Assembly: GCA_903935095.1 (NCBI GenBank)
Contig: CAIZQH010000011.1
Location: forward strand, 45,853-109,852
Length of the DNA stretch: 64,000 bases
Direction of reading: 5' to 3'
From: an uncultured Flavobacteriales bacterium
Lineage (GTDB): Bacteria > Bacteroidota > Bacteroidia > Flavobacteriales_D > Crocinitomicaceae
Made by a program: the position numbers and the translations under genes
In this document: piece after piece, positions 8,246 to 16,167 of the stretch
Numbering within the stretch: position 1 is the first letter of the stretch
How the letters are laid out: each line of letters begins with the position of its first letter
Notes under the pieces: generated by a model
Database searches by the model: none
What the model saw: only the letters and a program-made list of their open reading frames with translations
Told to the model about the DNA's origin: nothing

Positions 8246-8276
8246 TTTGTGGAATTTCAAAAAGTTGTTACCTTTG
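8246..8276 (+). promoter_or_regulatory. Full -33/-7 promoter of rpmB-rpmG-DUF4295
   Basis: TTTG at 8246-8249, 19 bp spacer, TACCTTTG at 8269-8276. This is an exact match to the Bacteroidota housekeeping promoter layout, and leaves a leader of about 30 bases before the rpmB ATG at 8314. Confidence 0.85.
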
Positions 8277-8313
8277 CATCCGCTTTTTTACATTTATAAG
8301 TAATTTTAAAGAC

Positions 8314-8550
8314 ATGTCAAGAGTTTGTCAATTAACAGGTAAGTCAGTAATGGTTGGGAACAATGTTTCTCACTCCAATCGTAAAACCAAACGTAGATTT
8401 TACCCGAATTTGGTTACTAAAAAGTTTTTCCTTCCAGAAGAAGAAGCTTACATCACATTAAAAATTTCAACTTCTGCACTTCGCACGATTAACAAGAAAG
8501 GTATTGCCGCTTGTATCAAAGAAGCTCGTCAGAAAGGTTTTTTAAAATAA
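8314..8550 (+). CDS. rpmB: 50S ribosomal protein L28
   Basis: 78 residues starting M-S-R-V-C-Q-L-T-G-K, the hallmark L28 N-terminus, followed by N-V-S-H-S-N-R-K-T-K-R-R and the C-terminal S-T-S-A-L-R-T-I-N-K-K-G. The start is the ATG at 8314, just after the strong promoter at 8246-8276; an open frame continues upstream through xerD in another phase but cannot be the protein. It leads a three-gene unit with rpmG and a DUF4295 gene, the standard order in Bacteroidota. Confidence 0.97.
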   Translation: MSRVCQLTGKSVMVGNNVSHSNRKTKRRFYPNLVTKKFFLPEEEAYITLKISTSALRTINKKGIAACIKEARQKGFLK

Positions 8551-8582
8551 AACTGTTGCGAAACAGATAAAATAAGAAGAAA

Positions 8583-8771
8583 ATGGCTAAGAAGAGTAAA
8601 GGTAACCGCATCCAAGTGATTTTAGAGTGCACAGAGCACAAAGACTCAGGAATGGCTGGTACGTCGCGTTACATCACGACGAAAAACCGTAAAAACACAC
8701 CGGATCGAATGGAGATCAAAAAATTCAATCCGATCTTAAAGAGAATGACTGTTCATAAAGAAATTAAATAA
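8583..8771 (+). CDS. rpmG: 50S ribosomal protein L33
   Basis: 62 residues, [10 protein letters not shown], with [16 protein letters not shown] and the C-terminal K-K-F-N-P-I-L-K-R, typical of L33. The single Cys (residue 16) shows the zinc-free (C-minus) form, which lacks the two CxxC pairs. It sits 32 bp after rpmB and 7 bp before the DUF4295 gene. Confidence 0.97.
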   Translation: MAKKSKGNRIQVILECTEHKDSGMAGTSRYITTKNRKNTPDRMEIKKFNPILKRMTVHKEIK

Positions 8772-8778
8772 CTAGGAC

Positions 8779-8934
8779 ATGGCAAAGAAAGTTGTAGCTT
8801 CCCTACAAAAAGGTGGCGGTAAAGAACATACGAAAGTGATTAAAATGGTAAAATCCGATAAATCGAATTCTTACACATTTAAAGAGGAAATGGTATTAAA
8901 CGATAAAGTGAAAGAATGGTTCGCTAAGAACTAA
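8779..8934 (+). CDS. DUF4295 small basic protein
   Basis: 51-residue Lys-rich protein beginning M-A-K-K-V-V-A-S-L-Q and ending E-W-F-A-K-N. This family occurs only in Bacteroidota and is found immediately after rpmB-rpmG, which is exactly the arrangement here (7 bp after rpmG). Its basic charge and location suggest a ribosome-associated role, but no function has been shown that I know of. The terminator at 8952 closes the unit. Confidence 0.9.
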   Translation: MAKKVVASLQKGGGKEHTKVIKMVKSDKSNSYTFKEEMVLNDKVKEWFAKN

Positions 8935-8951
8935 TCCTCCTAAAACCTTGT

Positions 8952-8983
8952 AAAAAGCTTCCACTTCAGGGAGCTTTTTTTTT
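8952..8983 (+). terminator. Intrinsic terminator of the rpmB operon
   Basis: AAAAAGCTTCC / GGGAGCTTTTT stem (one G-T pair), six-base loop, T run. The T run merges with a TATCTTTA sequence (8983-8990) that may be the ftsY -7 element. Confidence 0.85.
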
Positions 8984-8994
8984 ATCTTTAAAAC

Positions 8995-9954
8995 ATGGGA
9001 CTATTTGATTTTTTCTCGAAATCTAAAAAGGAAACACTAGACCAAGGCCTAGAGAAGACAAAGCAAACATTCTTTTCGAAGATTGCTCGACTGCTCGTGG
9101 GTAAATCCCATGTGGACGACGAAGTATTGGACAAGCTCGAAGAGATGTTGATTACCTCAGATGTTGGCGTAGAAACTACCTTGAAAATTATTGACCGCAT
9201 TCAAGCGCGCGTCTCCAAAGATAAAGTCATGGGAACGGAGGAATTGAACATAGTCCTGCGTGAAGAAATCATTGCCTTGCTCGAAGAAAATAATTCCAAT
9301 CAAAACGGACATCTTGAAATTGAAAAACCTGCGGATGGAAATCCATATGTCATTATGGTGGTAGGTGTAAATGGCGTGGGCAAAACCACGACCATTGGAA
9401 AACTTGCTCATCAATTTAAAGCTTCGGGATTGAAAGTCGTTCTTGGCGCAGCGGATACCTTCCGTGCAGCAGCTGTTGAACAATTGATTATTTGGTCCAA
9501 ACGCGTCGATGTGCCGATCGTTCAGCAAGGTATGGGCGCAGATCCTGCGAGTGTGGCATTCGATACCTTACAATCAGCTAAATCGTCAGGAGCGGACGTT
9601 GTCATCATCGACACGGCCGGACGACTTCACAACAAAGTGAATTTAATGGCGGAGTTGACGAAAATTAAACGCGTGATGGAAAAAATCATTCCAGGTGCAC
9701 CTCATGAAATTTTGTTGGTATTGGATGGTTCCACCGGACAAAACGCTTTTGAACAAGCGAAGCAATTTGCGCAAGCAACCGACATCAACGCATTGGCAGT
9801 AACGAAATTAGATGGCACAGCAAAAGGCGGTGTGATCATTGGCATTTCCGACCAAATGAAAATCCCTGTGAAGTACATTGGGATTGGCGAGAAAATGGAA
9901 GACCTTCAACTGTTCGACCGAAAATTATTCGTTGAATCTTTGTTCTCTGAATAA
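8995..9954 (+). CDS. ftsY: Signal recognition particle receptor FtsY
   Basis: 319-residue SRP GTPase that receives the ribosome-SRP complex at the inner membrane. NG domains only: helical N domain (about 20-95), then the P-loop G-V-N-G-V-G-K-T (124-131), D-T-F-R-A-A-A (G2), D-T-A-G-R (G3) and T-K-L-D-G-T-A-K-G-G (G4/closing loop). The acidic A domain seen in E. coli is absent, as in many bacteria; the short N-terminal G-L-F-D-F-F segment is a likely membrane-contact helix. The ATG is only 4 bp after TATCTTTA, so the message could be leaderless. It converges on an ABC exporter gene. Confidence 0.97.
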   Translation: MGLFDFFSKSKKETLDQGLEKTKQTFFSKIARLLVGKSHVDDEVLDKLEEMLITSDVGVETTLKIIDRIQARVSKDKVMGTEELNIVLREEIIALLEENNSNQNGHLEIEKPADGNPYVIMVVGVNGVGKTTTIGKLAHQFKASGLKVVLGAADTFRAAAVEQLIIWSKRVDVPIVQQGMGADPASVAFDTLQSAKSSGADVVIIDTAGRLHNKVNLMAELTKIKRVMEKIIPGAPHEILLVLDGSTGQNAFEQAKQFAQATDINALAVTKLDGTAKGGVIIGISDQMKIPVKYIGIGEKMEDLQLFDRKLFVESLFSE

Positions 9955-9978
9955 ATCCACCATCAATTTTTACGAAGC

Positions 9979-11793
9979 TTATTGATTCATGGACTGCAAT
10001 CCAACGTAGTCTGCGTACAAGCCTTTTAATTCCATCAAGGACTGATGCGTTCCGGATTCCTCAATGACTCCTGACTGCAAGACCAAAATTTGATCTGCGT
10101 TTCGAATCGTAGAAAGACGATGTGCGATCACAACGGATGTTCTACCTTTCATCAATTTATCCAAGGCATCTTGCACCAATCGTTCGGATTCAGAATCCAA
10201 GGCAGAAGTTGCTTCATCCAAAATTAAGATCGTAGGATTCTTTAAAATCGCTCGTGCAATCGCAATGCGCTGTTTTTGTCCTCCAGAAAGTTGAATTCCC
10301 CTGTCCCCTACTTCGGTTTCTAGTTTATTCGGAAAAGCATCAATGAATTCCCAGGCATTGGCTTGCTTAGCTGCCTCGATGATTTGCTCCTCCGTTGCCG
10401 CTGGATTGCCAAATAAGATGTTCTCCCGGATGTTTCCAGAGAAAAGGATAACTTCTTGGGGAACGATCGCCATCTGCTCTCTGAGCGCATTTAATTCGAA
10501 ATCCTTCGCTGGAATTCCATCAAACGTGATTCCACCTTCACTCAAAGTATAGAATTGCAGCAATAAATTGGAAATCGTCGACTTTCCAGATCCACTTTGC
10601 CCAACAAGTGCCATGGTTTGATTTTGCTTGATATCGAAGGAAATTCCTTTCAAGACCTCGACGTCGCTTCGTTGTGGATAGGAAAAACGGACATTTTCAA
10701 AACGTATACTTCCCGTTAAGGTGTCTTTTCTAGATCCGTGATTCAATTGAACTTCCGTATCCTGTTGAATGATGTCCATTAAATTTTCTGTCGCTCCAAT
10801 CGCTTTTTGAACACTTGCATATAAATCCGGCAGGGATCCAACGGATGCACCCATCATGATCGTGAACAAGACAAATTGATAGAATCCTTCTGTATTCAAT
10901 TCTGGATTAGGTCCTTGCGTCATCAATAATCCTCTCCATACGATGAACACAATGGCGCCGAATAAACAGAAGATGATGAAGGAAACGAACAAACCGCGCC
11001 AAATTCCACTGCGGACATTCAAGTCACGCGTCTGTTGTGTGGATTTCTTGTAATTGTTAAAAATAAAGAATTCGTTCGTAAATGCTTTCACGTTTGCAAT
11101 TCCGGTTAAGGCTTCCTCCACGATGGAATTCGACTCTGCAATGTAGTCTTGCGCTTCTTTGCTCAATTTACGAATGTAACGTCCAAAGATTACCGCAACA
11201 ATTGCCATCACCGGAACGGTTCCCAACATAATCAAGGCTAATTTCCATGAAATAAAGAAGAGGAATAAGATTCCACCGACAACGATGATGATTTGACGAA
11301 AGAACTCCGCGATGGTCGTTCGAAGGGTTTCTTGAATTTGTGCGATGTCCGAGGACAATCTACTTGTTAACTCTCCTACCTTGTTTCGATTGAAAAAGTC
11401 CATGGGCATGTATACCAATTTCGAAAAGGCGTCATTTCTCAAATCGCGCAAGGCATTTTCAGTCACGTTATTGAAAAGTACCACACGGACAAAAGAGAAC
11501 AACGATTGAAAGCCAAATAGGACAAATAACGCAATGGCTACATTGTTGATGTTAGACATATCGATGAGTCCAATTGCGTCTGACACGTTCGTTGTAGAAG
11601 CACCTGCTCCCAACAATTTTCCCATTAAATAAGGAAAAACGAGTCCAGCGGAAGTGCTAAGCACCAAAAATATCCACCCAATAAAATAAATTCCTGCGTA
11701 TGGTTTTAGATAGGTAAAAATACCCTTCGCCTTCTTAATGCTTGATTTAGTGATTTTTACCTTTTCTTTTTGCTCTTTTTTTGGTCTCAGCAT
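9979..11793 (-). CDS. ABC exporter, fused membrane and ATPase domains (MsbA/BmrA-like)
   Basis: 604 residues with six transmembrane segments in the first about 320 and an ATPase domain after 350. Motifs: Walker A G-Q-S-G-S-G-K-S-T, Q-loop, signature L-S-G-G-Q-K-Q-R, Walker B I-L-I-L-D-E-A-T-S-A-L-D and the H-loop V-I-A-H-R-L-S-T. It would act as a homodimeric half-transporter in the inner membrane. The substrate could be lipid A core, a lipid or a drug; the sequence does not decide, although MsbA function is plausible in a Gram-negative host. The N-terminus is strongly basic (K-x-K-x-K). It is divergent from rpmH. Confidence 0.9.
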   Translation of the reverse strand: MLRPKKEQKEKVKITKSSIKKAKGIFTYLKPYAGIYFIGWIFLVLSTSAGLVFPYLMGKLLGAGASTTNVSDAIGLIDMSNINNVAIALFVLFGFQSLFSFVRVVLFNNVTENALRDLRNDAFSKLVYMPMDFFNRNKVGELTSRLSSDIAQIQETLRTTIAEFFRQIIIVVGGILFLFFISWKLALIMLGTVPVMAIVAVIFGRYIRKLSKEAQDYIAESNSIVEEALTGIANVKAFTNEFFIFNNYKKSTQQTRDLNVRSGIWRGLFVSFIIFCLFGAIVFIVWRGLLMTQGPNPELNTEGFYQFVLFTIMMGASVGSLPDLYASVQKAIGATENLMDIIQQDTEVQLNHGSRKDTLTGSIRFENVRFSYPQRSDVEVLKGISFDIKQNQTMALVGQSGSGKSTISNLLLQFYTLSEGGITFDGIPAKDFELNALREQMAIVPQEVILFSGNIRENILFGNPAATEEQIIEAAKQANAWEFIDAFPNKLETEVGDRGIQLSGGQKQRIAIARAILKNPTILILDEATSALDSESERLVQDALDKLMKGRTSVVIAHRLSTIRNADQILVLQSGVIEESGTHQSLMELKGLYADYVGLQSMNQ

Positions 11794-11889
11794 CGAATAT
11801 TTCTTTTTACAAATTTACGTCGCTTTGGGCGGTAAAATAGTTTTTTTAAATAATTTTGTCGAAAGAATATGAAATTTTAAAAAAATCAA

Positions 11890-11897
11890 TATCTTTG
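11890..11897 (+). promoter_or_regulatory. -7 promoter element of rpmH
   Basis: TATCTTTG, 34 bp before the ATG of rpmH. A TTTG at 11855-11858 is too far (31 bp) to be a convincing -33 partner. Confidence 0.65.
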
Positions 11898-11931
11898 CAA
11901 CCCAAAATAGATTACATAATTAAGATACGAC

Positions 11932-12090
11932 ATGAAAAGAACGTTTCAACCATCGGTAAGAAAAAGAAGAAACAAGCACGGATTCCGAAGCCGTATGGCT
12001 ACTAAAAATGGTCGTAGAGTTTTGGCTGCACGACGCAAAAAAGGAAGAAAGAAATTAACTGTTTCTGACGAACCTTTCCACAAACGTTAA
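11932..12090 (+). CDS. rpmH: 50S ribosomal protein L34
   Basis: 52-residue, highly basic protein: M-K-R-T-F-Q-P-S followed by [13 protein letters not shown] and [12 protein letters not shown], the L34 signature. The C-terminus has a short extension ending D-E-P-F-H-K-R, as in other Bacteroidota. It stands alone between its own promoter and terminator; rnpA and dnaA, its neighbours in many bacteria, are not here. Confidence 0.97.
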   Translation: MKRTFQPSVRKRRNKHGFRSRMATKNGRRVLAARRKKGRKKLTVSDEPFHKR

Positions 12091-12110
12091 TTCTTTTTCA
12101 AAAGATATGT

Positions 12111-12141
12111 AAAGCCCTGACAGCAACGTCAGGGCTTTTTT
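12111..12141 (+). terminator. Intrinsic terminator of rpmH
   Basis: AAAGCCCTGAC / GTCAGGGCTTT with a six-base loop and T run. The stem is identical to that at 3135-3166. Confidence 0.9.
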
Positions 12142-12159
12142 GTTTATATCGGATTTTTG

Positions 12160-12337
12160 TTTTGCGACACTTCGGAGGAGTATCGCAAAAGGGCAACTGC
12201 ACCACCGCACCGCGGGATTTGTAATCCCGCGTAACTTTCTTTTCTACAATACAGGAATCGCTGTAAGTGCATTTTTGTTAGGCAGGATTGCAAATGCTGC
12301 AGTGCTGTTTGTTGTTTTAAGTAGGATTGCAAATCCT
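12160..12337. repeat. Cluster of REP-like palindromes between rpmH and pckA
   Basis: Four small hairpins in 180 bp without a gene. (1) TTTTGCGA / TCGCAAAA at 12160-12167 and 12183-12190, with an inner ACT/AGT pair. (2) CGCGGGATT-TGT-AATCCCGCG at 12211-12231, perfect. (3) GCAGGATT / AATGCTGC at 12282-12300, one mismatch. (4) AGGATT-GCA-AATCCT at 12323-12337. Numbers 2-4 share a GGATT-nnn-AATCC core separated by about 40-70 bp, as in REP/BIME arrays linked to REP-associated transposases. No transposase is present. The open frames across this stretch on both strands have no recognisable product. Confidence 0.6.
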
Positions 12338-12344
12338 GCGATTC

Positions 12345-12381
12345 AAGAAAAAAAAAGCCCCAACAGTAACGTCAGGGCTTT
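12345..12381 (-). terminator. Intrinsic terminator of pckA
   Basis: Read on the minus strand: AAAGCCCTGAC / GTTGGGGCTTT (two G-T pairs) followed by nine Ts. A further CTAAGC/GCTTAG hairpin (12384-12418 region) lies between it and the pckA stop. Same stem family as the terminators at 3135 and 12111. Confidence 0.8.
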
Positions 12382-12412
12382 ATCTAAGCTCTTGCTGATT
12401 GATGGAAAGGGC

Positions 12413-14029
12413 TTAGATCAAAATCTTTGACTTTGGAGCTGCAGCTAAAATAGATTCATGTGTTTCTGCGGCGAATTTCTCAAAGTTCGCTACGAACTTC
12501 TCTGCTAAACTTGCAGACGTTGCATCGTAAGCGGCTTTATCGGACCATGTATTTCTTGGATTCAATAATTCAGCAGGAACCCCTTCACAAGAAGTTGGGA
12601 AAGCCAAATCAAAGATCGGCATTTGTTCAAATGCAACATTGTCTAATTTACCTGTTAAGGCTGCAGTAATCATAGCACGCGTGTAGGAAAGTTTCATTCG
12701 ACTTCCAACGCCATATGATCCACCAGACCAACCTGTATTGATCAACCAAACATTGGTATTGGTTCCTTCCAACTTTTCCCCTAACAACTTCGCGTATTTC
12801 GCTGGATGCAAGGGAAGAAATGCCGCACCGAATCCAGCAGAAAAGGTTGTCGTTGGTTCCGTAATCCCTACTTCGGTTCCAGCTACTTTCGCTGTGTATC
12901 CGGACATAAAGTGATACATCGCTTGCGCTCTTGTCAACTTGGAAATTGGTGGCAAAACACCAAAGGCGTCAGCCGTGAGGAAAAATATATTTTTTGGTGT
13001 TCCGCCAATTGATGGAACAGCAATGTGATCGATGTGATGGATTGGATAAGAAACACGCGTATTCTCCGTAATGAATCCGTCTGCGTAATCTGGCGTCGAT
13101 GATCCATCAACGAATCCAATGTTCTCTAATAAGGCACCAAAACGGATGGCATCGTAAATCTGAGGCTCTTTCTCGCGACTTAAGTCGATCGTTTTAGCGT
13201 AACAGCCTCCCTCAAAATTAAATACTTTATTGTCGCTCCATCCATGTTCATCGTCACCAATTAAACGGCGATTGGGATCTGAGGATAAGGTTGTTTTTCC
13301 TGTACCTGAAAGTCCAAAGAAGATGGCTGTGTCACCAGCTTCTCCAATATTTGCGGAACAGTGCATGGAAAGAACATTTTTCTCATGTGGAAGAATGAAA
13401 TTCAAGGCAGAGAATATTCCTTTTTTAATTTCACCCGTATAGCCTGTTCCTCCAATAAGAATCATTTTTTTTGTGAAGTTCAATATCGCGAAATTCGCCT
13501 GACGCGTTCCATCAATTGCTGGATCTGCTTGAAAACTTGGCACACATACAATGTGCCACTCCGGCATAAACGTTTCAATTTCACTATCCGTCAAACGCAA
13601 GAACATGTTGTGTGCAAACAAACTAGACCAAGGCAATTCCGTCACCACACGAATGTTCATGCGGTATTTCTCTTCTGCACACGCATACACATCACGTACA
13701 TAGACATCCTGCTCTTGCAAGTAATCTGTCATGCGATCATACAAAGCATCGAATTGCGCAGGTGTGAATCCAATGTTCACATTTCCCCACCAAACCGCAT
13801 TTTCCGTCTTTTCATCTCGGACAATAAATCGGTCTTTGGGAGATCTGCCCGTAAAATCACCTGTTTCGATGGCTAATGCACCTGTATCCGTTAACATGCC
13901 TTCTCCAAGGATGATACAATCTTCTACTAATTCAGCTGGACTTAAATTCCAAAACTGTGATCCAAGATTCGTCAGTCCAATAGAAGCAGATAAATCTGCA
14001 TTTTTACCAAATTTCCCTTGTAATTCCAT
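12413..14029 (-). CDS. pckA: Phosphoenolpyruvate carboxykinase (ATP)
   Basis: 538 residues from ATG 14029. The enzyme converts oxaloacetate and ATP to PEP, CO2 and ADP for gluconeogenesis. The kinase-1a P-loop F-F-G-L-S-G-T-G-K-T-T-L-S, the R-L-I-G-D-D-E-H-G-W kinase-2 motif with metal-binding Asp, and the late N-T-G-W-S-G-G-x-Y-G-V-G-S-R-M block are all present. A start at 14062 would add M-H-N-R-S-C-A-K-K-T-D, which does not resemble the family; the internal M-E-L-Q-G-K-F-G-K-N is preferred. The gene diverges from the hydrolase at 14284. Confidence 0.95.
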   Translation of the reverse strand: MELQGKFGKNADLSASIGLTNLGSQFWNLSPAELVEDCIILGEGMLTDTGALAIETGDFTGRSPKDRFIVRDEKTENAVWWGNVNIGFTPAQFDALYDRMTDYLQEQDVYVRDVYACAEEKYRMNIRVVTELPWSSLFAHNMFLRLTDSEIETFMPEWHIVCVPSFQADPAIDGTRQANFAILNFTKKMILIGGTGYTGEIKKGIFSALNFILPHEKNVLSMHCSANIGEAGDTAIFFGLSGTGKTTLSSDPNRRLIGDDEHGWSDNKVFNFEGGCYAKTIDLSREKEPQIYDAIRFGALLENIGFVDGSSTPDYADGFITENTRVSYPIHHIDHIAVPSIGGTPKNIFFLTADAFGVLPPISKLTRAQAMYHFMSGYTAKVAGTEVGITEPTTTFSAGFGAAFLPLHPAKYAKLLGEKLEGTNTNVWLINTGWSGGSYGVGSRMKLSYTRAMITAALTGKLDNVAFEQMPIFDLAFPTSCEGVPAELLNPRNTWSDKAAYDATSASLAEKFVANFEKFAAETHESILAAAPKSKILI

Positions 14030-14103
14030 GTCCGTTTTTTTGGCACAACTTCTGTTGTGCATTGTAGGTACAAAAATACTTGGAGTCCTGTTATTAAAAT
14101 ATG

Positions 14104-14210
14104 ATTTTTATTAGTTTTTGCTAACACATACGGAGATTGCTTGTTTAAAAAATAATTTTTAAAATTCCATTTTTATTAGTATATTCTAGTAAGTGTCATT
14201 GGAACACTTA
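14104..14210. promoter_or_regulatory. Divergent intergenic region with a perfect inverted repeat
   Basis: The 254 bp between pckA and the hydrolase gene are AT-rich. They contain TAAGTGT / ACACTTA (14190-14196 and 14204-14210, seven-base spacer) and two copies of ATTTTTATTAGT (near 14104 and 14169). The inverted repeat lies about 75 bp before the hydrolase start and 160 bp before pckA; it could be an operator. No gene is visible here. Confidence 0.35.
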
Positions 14211-14283
14211 TCACAGCGAAATGATGAATTAATTTAAGTTATCGCACAATAATTCTTAGTTTTATAAAAATTAATCTTTCTGT

Positions 14284-16164
14284 ATGATCCGCAGTACCGC
14301 TCTTTTATTTTCTGGATTCTTTTTTGCTTTTTGCATGAGTCCTGCAAAGCGTAAGCTCGAACCTATTTTTCCCGTTGCACCTGCTATTTGGTATTCCACT
14401 GAATTGGATTCCTTGAATGCAAAAAAAATGTTTGAACAGTCCTTGGACTACGAAAAATCCATTGAAATACTAGAAAACAAAAACCAACTTCTCCCACTTG
14501 GAAATTTGGCCTTTAAAAGCGCTCACATTTCGATCGGTGGAAATCCAATTGTTTTTCATAATGGGCTTGAACGCTACGTTACGAGTGATCAGCTTTTGCG
14601 TCCGAGACTGCATGCACATGAGTTAAAGGAATGGTTCAAACAAGCGCAGCACGATGTCGTTTTTCTAAGTATCCATGCCACATATCAAACGAAAATAGAT
14701 TCCATCGATGTAGCTATTTTTGATGAAATTCCTATACACGCGAAGGTGATACTTTGTGTTTTTGGTGACAAATCCATTCTTGCACAAATTCCAACCAAAC
14801 GTATTGATGCCATCATTTTGGCAAAAGAAAACCACGAAATCGCACAAGAACGCGTGAGTCAATTAATCTTTGGAAGCATTGGCGCAACAGCGAAACTTGG
14901 AAAGGAATTACATTCTTTAGATCAAGTGTTTTCGGCTGGAAAAGCGATCCAAACCTCATCCAATGGACGCTTAAAGTTCAGCTGTCCCGAAGAAATAGGT
15001 GTTGACTCTAAGAAATTAAGCGGCATAGATCTCATCGCTCAAGAAGGGATTGAAAAGGGTGCGTATCCAGGTTGTCAAGTTTTGGTGGCTGTCAACGATC
15101 AGATTATTTGGCGCAAATGTTATGGTAAACAAAGTTACGAGAGCGAAGCGACATACGTTCAACAGACAGATGTTTACGACATTGCTTCCGTGACGAAAAT
15201 TGCCGCATCTACTTTGTTAGCGATGCATTTACAAAGCAAAGGACAATATTCGCTGGACAAAAAATTGAAGGATTACATTCCTGAAGTGACGGGAGATGGT
15301 CCATTTGGAAATATCTTGATTCGGGACATGATGGCGCATCAAGCCGGACTCACCCCATGGATTCCGTTTTATAAACGCACCATTCAAAATGGACAATGGA
15401 ATACGGCTATTTATAGTCAGACGAAGAAGGCTGGATTTGAACATCAAGTTGCTACCGGATTGTACATCAACGATTCATACGCGGATAGCATGTATGCGCA
15501 GATTTTGAAATCAACATTGGGTCCGAAGAAGTATGAATATTCAGATTTGTGTTATTATTTCACACAAAAAATATTGGAAAAGCAGATTGGACAAAAACAA
15601 AATACATTTTTAGAAAAACAGATTTATCGTCCAATGGGACTTCGCTACATGCGCTACCTACCTTTGGAACATTTCGATAGATCTCATATCATTCCTACGG
15701 AAAATGACCAAGCATTTCGCAAGCAGTTGCTTCATGGATTTGTTCACGATCCTGGAGCAGCAATGTTAGGCGGCGTTGCTGGACACGCAGGAATTTTCGC
15801 AAATGCAACGGATTTAGCGAGCATCATGCAGTTGTTTTTAAACAAAGGCCAATACGCTGGAATGGAGTTCTTTTCAGAGAGTGTATGCAACGAATACACC
15901 AAACAACAATTTCCAGGCAACCGACGTGGCGCTGGATTCGATCGTCCCAATGCAAGTGGCGGCGGAACATGTGACGAATTAGCTTCCTCACAGAGTTTTG
16001 GTCACTCCGGATTTACAGGAACATTAGCTTGGGCAGATCCAAAAAACAAAGTGATCTTTATTTTCTTGTCGAATCGGGTCAATCCGAGTCAAGATAATTG
16101 GAAAATTCGCGACATGAATATCCGAACACGCATTCAACACGTGATTTATCAATCCCTGCAATAA
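14284..16164 (+). CDS. Secreted beta-lactamase-type serine hydrolase with a GH3 C-domain remnant
   Basis: 626 residues with an N-terminal signal sequence (about 1-20; a Cys at 17 might be a weak lipobox). Residues about 40-240 resemble the C-terminal sandwich domain of family 3 glycoside hydrolases: S-I-E-I-L-E-N-K-N-Q-L-L-P-L and later Q-L-I-F-G-S-I-G-A-T-A-K-L. Residues about 245-620 are a class C beta-lactamase/DD-peptidase domain with S-V-T-K (nucleophile near 302), Y-S-D near 420 and G-H-S-G-F-T-G near 576. Many Bacteroidota encode a protein of about 1000 residues joining a complete NagZ-like GH3 enzyme to this domain; here the GH3 catalytic barrel is missing and no upstream frame contains it. 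It probably acts on muropeptides or esters in the periplasm. Confidence 0.85.
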   Translation: MIRSTALLFSGFFFAFCMSPAKRKLEPIFPVAPAIWYSTELDSLNAKKMFEQSLDYEKSIEILENKNQLLPLGNLAFKSAHISIGGNPIVFHNGLERYVTSDQLLRPRLHAHELKEWFKQAQHDVVFLSIHATYQTKIDSIDVAIFDEIPIHAKVILCVFGDKSILAQIPTKRIDAIILAKENHEIAQERVSQLIFGSIGATAKLGKELHSLDQVFSAGKAIQTSSNGRLKFSCPEEIGVDSKKLSGIDLIAQEGIEKGAYPGCQVLVAVNDQIIWRKCYGKQSYESEATYVQQTDVYDIASVTKIAASTLLAMHLQSKGQYSLDKKLKDYIPEVTGDGPFGNILIRDMMAHQAGLTPWIPFYKRTIQNGQWNTAIYSQTKKAGFEHQVATGLYINDSYADSMYAQILKSTLGPKKYEYSDLCYYFTQKILEKQIGQKQNTFLEKQIYRPMGLRYMRYLPLEHFDRSHIIPTENDQAFRKQLLHGFVHDPGAAMLGGVAGHAGIFANATDLASIMQLFLNKGQYAGMEFFSESVCNEYTKQQFPGNRRGAGFDRPNASGGGTCDELASSQSFGHSGFTGTLAWADPKNKVIFIFLSNRVNPSQDNWKIRDMNIRTRIQHVIYQSLQ

Positions 16165-16167
16165 GGC

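Noticed and set aside
8050..8313. Long in-frame extension upstream of rpmB
   Set aside because: It runs through xerD in another phase and the rpmB promoter at 8246-8276 lies within it; L28 starts at 8314.
12140..12430. 96-codon frame between rpmH and pckA
   Set aside because: It spans REP-like palindromes and a terminator and has no protein-like features.
13361..13876. 171-codon frame opposite pckA
   Set aside because: Antisense to a strongly conserved gene, no recognisable domain; a shadow of pckA codon usage.
14063..14283. Possible frameshifted GH3 barrel upstream of the hydrolase
   Set aside because: All frames in this region have stops at short distances and no GH3 motif; pckA lies directly beyond it, so the barrel is absent rather than broken.
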